Below, piece after piece: positions 59,419 through 64,000 of a stretch of DNA of 64,000 nucleotides (positions within the stretch are counted from its first letter, which is position 1; each line of letters opens with the position of its first letter). This stretch comes from JAZIHH01 sp036678685 (GTDB taxonomy: Bacteria > Bacillota > UBA4882 > UBA10575). The translations under genes and the position numbers were made by a program. Location of the stretch: contig JAZIHH010000020.1 of assembly GCA_036678685.1 (NCBI GenBank), positions 124,001 through 188,000 of the forward strand, read 5' to 3'. The notes below the pieces were generated by a model. The model had not been told where the DNA came from and did no database searches. It was given only the letters and a program-made list of their open reading frames with translations.

Positions 59419-60801
59419 GTGAAAAAACCGGTTTTTTACTCACTTGTCTTGATCTTAATGCTCTCCCCTCTGCTCTCAGCCGAAGAAAACTTGTTTCTTC
59501 CCTATGACCATAAAGCCTATGACCAACTGGCCGAACTGGCCCGGGACGGGTTGTTGCCCGCCCGTCACTGGGATTACATAACGAAATACCAAAAAAGCTT
59601 AACCCGTTATGAAATAGCTTTTTATCTGAGAAATATTATTTTCCAGTTGGAAGAAAATCCAGCCGAGTTTACCCTCACCGGTCAACAGGAATACATCATG
59701 AAGGAGCTGGTGGGAGAGTTTGACAGGGAGTTGACAAGTTTGGGGGTGGATGTAACCTATTTGAACCGGTTATTCCCGGTTGATTTTTCCACCCCCCCGG
59801 AACAGGATGACGGCTACCAGGATTTGGATATTATCCTTAACTCCCTGACCGGCCTGGGGACGGAAAAGCTAAGCGGAAAAGAAGAGAAGAAGGTTGTTAC
59901 CCCGCAATATTTTGTCGGGCAGTACTACACGGGGATGCCGGATTGGGAGTATTTTCTTTTTATCCCGGAAACCTACGGCCCGGATTTGCCGGAAAATGAC
60001 CGGCGGGAGACATGGGATATTATCTATCAGGCAGAAGAGGCCAATGCTTTTTTAGTGGTTGAAGGGGAATTATCCCACGGTACCGAGGAGATCCCCGGTT
60101 ATTATCTCTTCCCCCTGGCCGAATTTGCCAATAAAGAACCGGTGGGACTTGAAAAAGAAGTATACAGCCTTTTACATAATTTGTCCGGTTCATACTGGGC
60201 CAATGTTAACAGTGTGCAACGGTGGGAAGGGGAATGGCCCCCAGCCCAGTATGACCGGTTGGATCATCCCTATACCCGTCGTGCCGGTTTGCTGGACGGC
60301 ATCGGGACCGGAATCCAAATCGGGGATCTAATTTTATCAACCAGATTAATGAAGGAAAGGACGGCAATTCCCCCGGTTTTAGGAGAAGAGTACCAGGAGG
60401 GGACCGGTTTGGCCGTGGATCCCCATTTTGCCGCGGAGAAGACAAGCGAGGAGGATTTGGCAAACCATTGGCAGGTCGACCTCCAGGGGAGTGTTCTTTT
60501 CCGGCAAAACACCCTGGTTTATGGCGGGCTAAGGTGGGAATATGAAGAACAGACCGGTGAAGAACTGCGTCAGCTGTCCTTGGTCAATTCCCTGATCAAT
60601 GCCGGTGTTTCTTTTAAAATCAATGATTATTTACAGATGTTGGTGGATTATAAAAAGTACCACGATTTCACCGGAGGGGAAAATATCTCCCAAACCTCAT
60701 TGGGTTTGGGGTGGGGCGATCATACCTTATTGACTTTACGCTACCGGATGCTCGCCCTGGAACCGGCGGCGATCAGCGGTGAAGTATCTTTTAAGTTTTG
60801 A
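59419..60801 (+). CDS. Probable outer membrane protein, OmpM-like
   Basis: A 460-residue secreted protein. The signal peptide is KKPVFYSLVLILMLSPLLSA. An SLH-like segment follows (YDQLAELARDGLLPARHWDYITKYQKSLTRYEIAFYLRNII), then a variable middle and a C-terminal strand-rich part (LQGSVLFRQNTLVYGGLRWEYEEQ, YLQMLVDYKKY, LLTLRYRMLALE) ending in GEVSFKF. SLH plus barrel is the layout of OmpM, which tethers the outer membrane to peptidoglycan in diderm Firmicutes. Here the barrel looks short and the SLH match is partial, so the call is tentative. Start is GTG 59419, with GGGGG upstream; ATG 59404 is possible. Confidence 0.6.
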   Translation: MKKPVFYSLVLILMLSPLLSAEENLFLPYDHKAYDQLAELARDGLLPARHWDYITKYQKSLTRYEIAFYLRNIIFQLEENPAEFTLTGQQEYIMKELVGEFDRELTSLGVDVTYLNRLFPVDFSTPPEQDDGYQDLDIILNSLTGLGTEKLSGKEEKKVVTPQYFVGQYYTGMPDWEYFLFIPETYGPDLPENDRRETWDIIYQAEEANAFLVVEGELSHGTEEIPGYYLFPLAEFANKEPVGLEKEVYSLLHNLSGSYWANVNSVQRWEGEWPPAQYDRLDHPYTRRAGLLDGIGTGIQIGDLILSTRLMKERTAIPPVLGEEYQEGTGLAVDPHFAAEKTSEEDLANHWQVDLQGSVLFRQNTLVYGGLRWEYEEQTGEELRQLSLVNSLINAGVSFKINDYLQMLVDYKKYHDFTGGENISQTSLGLGWGDHTLLTLRYRMLALEPAAISGEVSFKF

Positions 60802-60831
60802 GGGGATTAAAAATTATATAACGCAGAGAAC

Positions 60832-60873
60832 ACGGCTGTCACTGCCACGGCAGGGTACAGCCGTTGTTTTTTT
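60832..60873 (+). terminator. Intrinsic terminator after the OmpM-like gene
   Basis: ACGGCTGT (60832-60839) pairs with ACAGCCGT (60857-60864), and a T-rich tract runs to 60873. The 17-nt loop contains a second small hairpin (TGCC/GGCA). Confidence 0.75.
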
Positions 60874-60979
60874 CCGCGCCAAGGCGGAATTTTGTTTTTT
60901 TGTCACCAAACCTTAGGGTATGAGGCTACATACTATGTAACAAGCATTCTTCACGGCAAGGAGGAAAGGAGGCACAACG

Positions 60980-61468
60980 ATGTCCAGAGCAGTTTTGGCG
61001 GAAAGAGAGGCCCAGGTGTTGGTGGATGATACCGTTGAACTCTTCACCCCGGCGGTGAAAATTGATGAGATCAGGGCCGTGGTTGAAGACCTCCGCTGTC
61101 ATATCATACCGGGTAAAGTAATTTTCCAAGGTATTCTTCATAAACAGATTTTTTTTGTCAATAAAAAAGATACCGTTGTCCACCAGCGGGTGGATATACC
61201 CTTTTCCGGTTTTGTCGAAGTAGAAGAGGCGCAGCCGGGACAAGGTTGCCAATTAACGGCAGAAATCGTTTTTTTAGAATTCGAACTCGAGAGTGACAGG
61301 CGCCTGCGGGAGATCGCCGTTATTGATATAACCGTACGCCTTTTCCGGGACAATCTGCTGACCACGGTGCTGCCGGTACAACAAAGCTTTGTCTTCCGGG
61401 GGAATCCCCCGGCCTTTATCGCCCGGGGGGACGGGAAAAGGAGAAGCAACGGTGTTCTCGGGAGATGA
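60980..61468 (+). CDS. SPOCS (DUF3794) domain protein, probable spore coat/envelope factor
   Basis: A 162-residue protein matching the SPOCS domain of SipL and related sporulation proteins. The diagnostic stretch is KVIFQGILHKQIFFVNKKDTVVHQRVDIPFSGFVEV near residues 48-85. It has no signal or membrane helix and no LysM domain, unlike SipL. A role in spore coat or exosporium assembly is inferred from the domain. AAGGAGG precedes the ATG, and CATACTAT (60929-60936) resembles a sigma-E or sigma-K -10 box. Confidence 0.8.
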   Translation: MSRAVLAEREAQVLVDDTVELFTPAVKIDEIRAVVEDLRCHIIPGKVIFQGILHKQIFFVNKKDTVVHQRVDIPFSGFVEVEEAQPGQGCQLTAEIVFLEFELESDRRLREIAVIDITVRLFRDNLLTTVLPVQQSFVFRGNPPAFIARGDGKRRSNGVLGR

Positions 61469-61472
61469 AAAG

Positions 61473-61497
61473 AAACCGGGAGATTTTCTCCCGGTTT
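61473..61497 (+). terminator. Terminator-like hairpin after the SPOCS gene
   Basis: AAACCGGGAGA (61473-61483) and TCTCCCGGTTT (61487-61497) are perfectly complementary with a 3-nt loop. Only TTT followed by AAAA comes after it, so termination strength is uncertain. Confidence 0.6.
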
Positions 61498-61579
61498 AAA
61501 ATATTTGTCCCAAAGCCGGCATAAGATATTAATGGAAAGGGACAAACTGTTAATTGTTAATTTGGGAAAGGAGGGACCG

Positions 61580-61930
61580 ATGTTGGGCGGGAAACCGGCT
61601 TTGGAAACCAGGATCGCCGCGGCTGTCGCCTATTTTTTCCCCCTTCTCGGCCTGGTTTTTGTTTTTACCAGATGGCGGGAGAATTATTTTTTGCGGTATC
61701 ATGGCTGTCAAGGGGTGGCCTGGGGAGTTTTCCTTCTCTTTTTTTGGCTGGTCCTTCAGTTGATCCTTTTTATAACTAGCAGAATTCCTTTATTAGGAAG
61801 TTTACTCGGGTTTTTCTCCAAAGTCCTTTATTTAGCCGCTTTTCTGGCCACCGCCTACTTTTTCTACCTGACCCTGCAGGGGGAAAAATTTAAAATTCCC
61901 CTCATCTATGATTTGTTCGACTCACGGTAA
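61580..61930 (+). CDS. Small membrane protein, DUF4870/Tic20-like
   Basis: A 116-residue protein with three hydrophobic segments (about 13-26, 42-62, 72-95). The pattern ALETRIAAAVAYFFPLLGLVFVFT, then FLRYHGCQGVAWGVFLLFFW, resembles DUF4870 proteins (membrane proteins with a Y-x-x-H/Q-x-x-Q-A/G signature). Function unknown. ATG 61580 is preferred because AAAGGAGGG lies 7 nt upstream; in-frame starts at 61505 and 61532 lack such a site. Confidence 0.7.
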   Translation: MLGGKPALETRIAAAVAYFFPLLGLVFVFTRWRENYFLRYHGCQGVAWGVFLLFFWLVLQLILFITSRIPLLGSLLGFFSKVLYLAAFLATAYFFYLTLQGEKFKIPLIYDLFDSR

Positions 61931-62011
61931 AGGTGCGTACCGGCGAGGCGGGCGGTTTCATGGGGGAGGATGAAAACTCGCGCTTGCTTTTTGGGCGTCG
62001 ATCGTTTAGAA

Positions 62012-62017
62012 TATAAT
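62012..62017 (+). promoter_or_regulatory. -10 box of the tRNA-Arg gene
   Basis: TATAAT lies 6 bp before the mature tRNA start. A weak TTGGGC at 61991-61996 is 15 bp upstream. Confidence 0.4.
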
Positions 62018-62023
62018 ATGTAC

Positions 62024-62098
62024 GCGCCCGTAGCTCAGCGGATAGAGCACTGGCCTCCGGAGCCAGGTGCACAGGTTCGATTCCTGTCGGGCGCGCCA
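62024..62098 (+). tRNA. tRNA-Arg (anticodon CCG)
   Basis: A complete 75-nt cloverleaf: acceptor GCGCCCG (62024-62030) pairs with CGGGCGC (62088-62094). The D-arm includes AGCTCAGCGGATAGAGCA, and the anticodon stem is CTGGC/GCCAG with loop CTCCGGA (anticodon CCG, reading CGG codons). The T-loop is GGTTCGATTCC. CCA is encoded at 62096-62098. A terminator follows. Confidence 0.96.
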
Positions 62099-62110
62099 CC
62101 TGAAAATATT

Positions 62111-62142
62111 AAAGCGACGCGGTTTTCATCGCGTCGCTTTTT
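62111..62142 (+). terminator. Intrinsic terminator of the tRNA-Arg gene
   Basis: AAAGCGACGCG (62111-62121) and CGCGTCGCTTT (62130-62140) form a perfect 11-bp stem with an 8-nt loop and a 5-T run. Confidence 0.9.
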
Positions 62143-62183
62143 GGTTTGCGCACTCCTTTGGGCACCCCTTAGCGGCCGCCGTT

Positions 62184-64000
62184 TTATAATTCAGCCTCCA
62201 CCCGGTGGGTTTCCCCGTCGTCAACCAACGGTATTTGGCCTGTTTGCGGGTTCAAGGCCTTGCCGTCAAGGAAGAGGCTCCGTAAACCGCTCTGTTTCTG
62301 CCGGGGATTTCTTACCGTGATGCGGTAGGTGGTGTTCCCGAATTTGTAATCCACCCGGTATTCCGGCCAATTCTCAGGAAGGCACGGCTTAAGGATTAAG
62401 TGGTCCCCCCGCCGTCGCAGGCCCAGGATCCATTCCAAACCGGCCTGGTACATCCAACCGGCGGAACCCGTATACCAGCTCCAACCGCCCCGGCCGGTAT
62501 AACGGGGGGCCGAATAAACATCCGCCGCCATGACGTACGGTTCAAGACGGTAGGTTTGGACTTCATGGGGGGTTTGCGTGTGATAAACCGGGTTAAGCAT
62601 TTTGTGTAATTGACCGGCCAGATTTCCTTCGCCCAATTTGGCCCAGGCAATAACGGCCCAAATGGCGCCGTGGGTATATTGGCCGCCGTTTTCCCGGACT
62701 CCCGGCGGGTAGGCTTGAATATAGCCGGGACTGGGATCGGTCTGGGAAAAAGGCGGGCTTAACAGGTTAATGAGGCCCTTGTCGGGTAAAACCAGCCGGT
62801 GGTAGAGAGACCACATGGCGGTTTTCGCTTTTTCCTCCGGCGCCGCTCCGGAAATGACGGCCCAGGCTTGGGCAATACAATCAATTTGGCATTCGGTATT
62901 GGTGATTGAGCCCAGGGGGTCGCCGTTATCGTTGTAAGCCCGCCGGTACCATTGACCGTCCCACCCGTGGTTCTCTACCGCCCAATGAATCTGGTCCATA
63001 ATCAGGCGGTATTTTTCCGCCCGTTCTTGTTCATGGCGGCTTTCACAGACCGGAATGAATTTGTCAAGCACCGTATATAAGAACCAGGCCAACCAGATGC
63101 TTTCCCCCCGCCCTTCCAAACCGACTTTATTCATCCCGTCATTCCAGTCCCCGCCGCCGATTAGCGGCAGGGAATGGGGACCGAAGACGAGGGCCCGTTC
63201 TACGGCCCGAAGACAGTGCTCATAAAGGCTGGCCCTTTCCTTGCTCTCTTTGGTCGGCGCGTAGCGTTCCCTCTCTCCCGGCTGGAGCGGCGGTTCGGTT
63301 AAGAAGGGAATCACTTCCTCCCAGATGCTATGATCCCCGGTATGCTCCGTATAACGGCAGGCTACGTAGACCAGCCATAATAAGTCGTCGGAATAGCGGG
63401 TACGGATTCCGTACCCGGTTTCCTGGTGCCACCAGTGCTGCACATCCCCTTCTTCAAATTGGTGGGCGGCATGAAGCAAGATCTGTTGGCGGGTCAAATC
63501 CGGTCTGGTGTGCAGTAAGGCCAGGACATCCTGGAGTTGGTCGCGGTAACCAAAGGCGCCCCCCGACTGGTAAAAGCCAGAACGGGCCCAGAGGCGGCAG
63601 GACAAAGTCTGATAAAGCAACCAACGGTTCAGGAGAAAATTGAACCCCGGGTCCGGTGTCTCGACTTTAACCCGGCCTAAAGTCTCCTCCCAAAAGGCCC
63701 GGACTTCCGCACGGGATTGGAGAATTCTCTCTTTTTTATGGTAGCGGTTGAGACATTGTTGGGCGGCAATGCGGCCAGGCGCCGCGCCAACCAGGCAATA
63801 AACGACCGTTTCTTCCTGGGGCGCCAGTTCCATTTTAAGCTGGATGGCGCCGCAAGGATTGAAGCCGGCTCCGGTCTTTTTATCCAGGGCGGCTTGGCGC
63901 AGTCCCGCCGGTTGGGACAAGCTGCCGTTCCGTCCGATAAAGTCCTGGCGGTTGCCGGTCCAGCTTCGTTCGGTTAACGGATGCTCGGTCCAGAGGCTTA
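62184..64000 (-). CDS. GH94 family glycoside phosphorylase-like enzyme, 5' part outside the window
   Basis: At least 605 residues of a glycoside hydrolase family 94 protein, as found in cellobiose/chitobiose phosphorylases and the C-terminal part of cyclic beta-1,2-glucan synthases. Seen are FLLNRWLLYQTLSCRLWARSGFYQSGGAFGYRDQLQD, the catalytic general acid Asp in GGGDWNDGMN, TNTECQIDCIAQAW, and YTGRGGWSWYTGSAGWMY. The frame stays open to the window edge and encodes sequence like FIGRNGSLSQPAGL, so the gene begins beyond 64000. Whether it is a free phosphorylase or a large NdvB-type glucan synthase cannot be decided here. It converges with the tRNA gene. Confidence 0.9.
   Translation of the reverse strand, partial: SLWTEHPLTERSWTGNRQDFIGRNGSLSQPAGLRQAALDKKTGAGFNPCGAIQLKMELAPQEETVVYCLVGAAPGRIAAQQCLNRYHKKERILQSRAEVRAFWEETLGRVKVETPDPGFNFLLNRWLLYQTLSCRLWARSGFYQSGGAFGYRDQLQDVLALLHTRPDLTRQQILLHAAHQFEEGDVQHWWHQETGYGIRTRYSDDLLWLVYVACRYTEHTGDHSIWEEVIPFLTEPPLQPGERERYAPTKESKERASLYEHCLRAVERALVFGPHSLPLIGGGDWNDGMNKVGLEGRGESIWLAWFLYTVLDKFIPVCESRHEQERAEKYRLIMDQIHWAVENHGWDGQWYRRAYNDNGDPLGSITNTECQIDCIAQAWAVISGAAPEEKAKTAMWSLYHRLVLPDKGLINLLSPPFSQTDPSPGYIQAYPPGVRENGGQYTHGAIWAVIAWAKLGEGNLAGQLHKMLNPVYHTQTPHEVQTYRLEPYVMAADVYSAPRYTGRGGWSWYTGSAGWMYQAGLEWILGLRRRGDHLILKPCLPENWPEYRVDYKFGNTTYRITVRNPRQKQSGLRSLFLDGKALNPQTGQIPLVDDGETHRVEAEL

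Noticed and set aside
1..64000. CRISPR array, prophage or restriction-modification island
   Set aside because: No regularly spaced short repeats, cas genes, phage structural genes or methylase motifs were seen. The only mobile features are the IS110 element and the palindromic repeats.

Overview
The window looks like a chromosome segment of a moderately GC-rich, endospore-forming member of the Firmicutes that also builds a Gram-negative type (diderm) envelope. Sporulation is shown by a spoIIIAA-AG operon with a broken spoIIIAH, a ytaF homologue, an alpha/beta-type small acid-soluble spore protein and a SPOCS-domain protein. The outer membrane is shown by Kdo-lipid A genes (lpxC, fabZ, lpxA, lpxI, lpxK, lpxL-like, kdsD, kdsA, two waaA-type genes), an lptC-lptA-lptB-lptF transport set and two probable beta-barrel proteins ending in phenylalanine. 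Negativicutes, Halanaerobiia and Limnochordia/Hydrogenispora-like lineages combine these traits; the exact lineage is an inference I cannot settle from sequence alone.

Layout. 0.2-11.6 kb: a GntR/UTRA regulator, a large fused purL, a beta-decarboxylating dehydrogenase, an M24 peptidase, efp, a large phosphatase-like membrane protein and glpX. 11.7-17.2 kb: a small coiled-coil protein, then the spoIIIA operon behind a probable sigma-E promoter. 17.3-28.8 kb: housekeeping genes in the usual Firmicutes order (accBC, asp23-amaP-DUF2273, nusB, polA-mutM-ytaF-coaE, a lytic transglycosylase, rimO, pgsA). 28.9-33.7 kb: a spore protein, a YidE/YbjL-type transporter, an IS110 insertion sequence and an alpha-oxoamine synthase. 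33.8-36.2 kb: a polyamine route, pyruvoyl arginine decarboxylase to agmatinase, plus spermidine synthase. 36.2-58.2 kb: envelope biogenesis. Lipid A late steps and Kdo synthesis or transfer come first, then an unusual ABC transporter, then lpxC-fabZ-lpxA, then lpxI with the Lpt machinery. 58.2-64 kb: a YqgF/RuvX-like nuclease, a duplicated 0.37 kb segment, an OmpM-like protein, a SPOCS protein, a tRNA-Arg and a partial GH94 enzyme.

Most notable points: (i) SpoIIIAH is cut by an in-frame TAA although both halves look intact; (ii) the PurL glutaminase domain lacks its nucleophilic cysteine; (iii) a two-gene ABC transporter with FtsX/MacB-like topology and a roughly 620-residue extracytoplasmic region lies directly upstream of lpxC and matches no family I recognise; (iv) several genes have no ATG, GTG or TTG at the expected start; (v) the IS110 leader can fold into a hairpin that hides the transposase ribosome binding site and may belong to a bridge RNA; (vi) two different palindromic intergenic elements occur in duplicated form. 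Genes for lpxB, lpxD, lptD, kdsB, kdsC and S-adenosylmethionine decarboxylase are not in this window. All functional calls rest on motif recognition by eye, with no database search.
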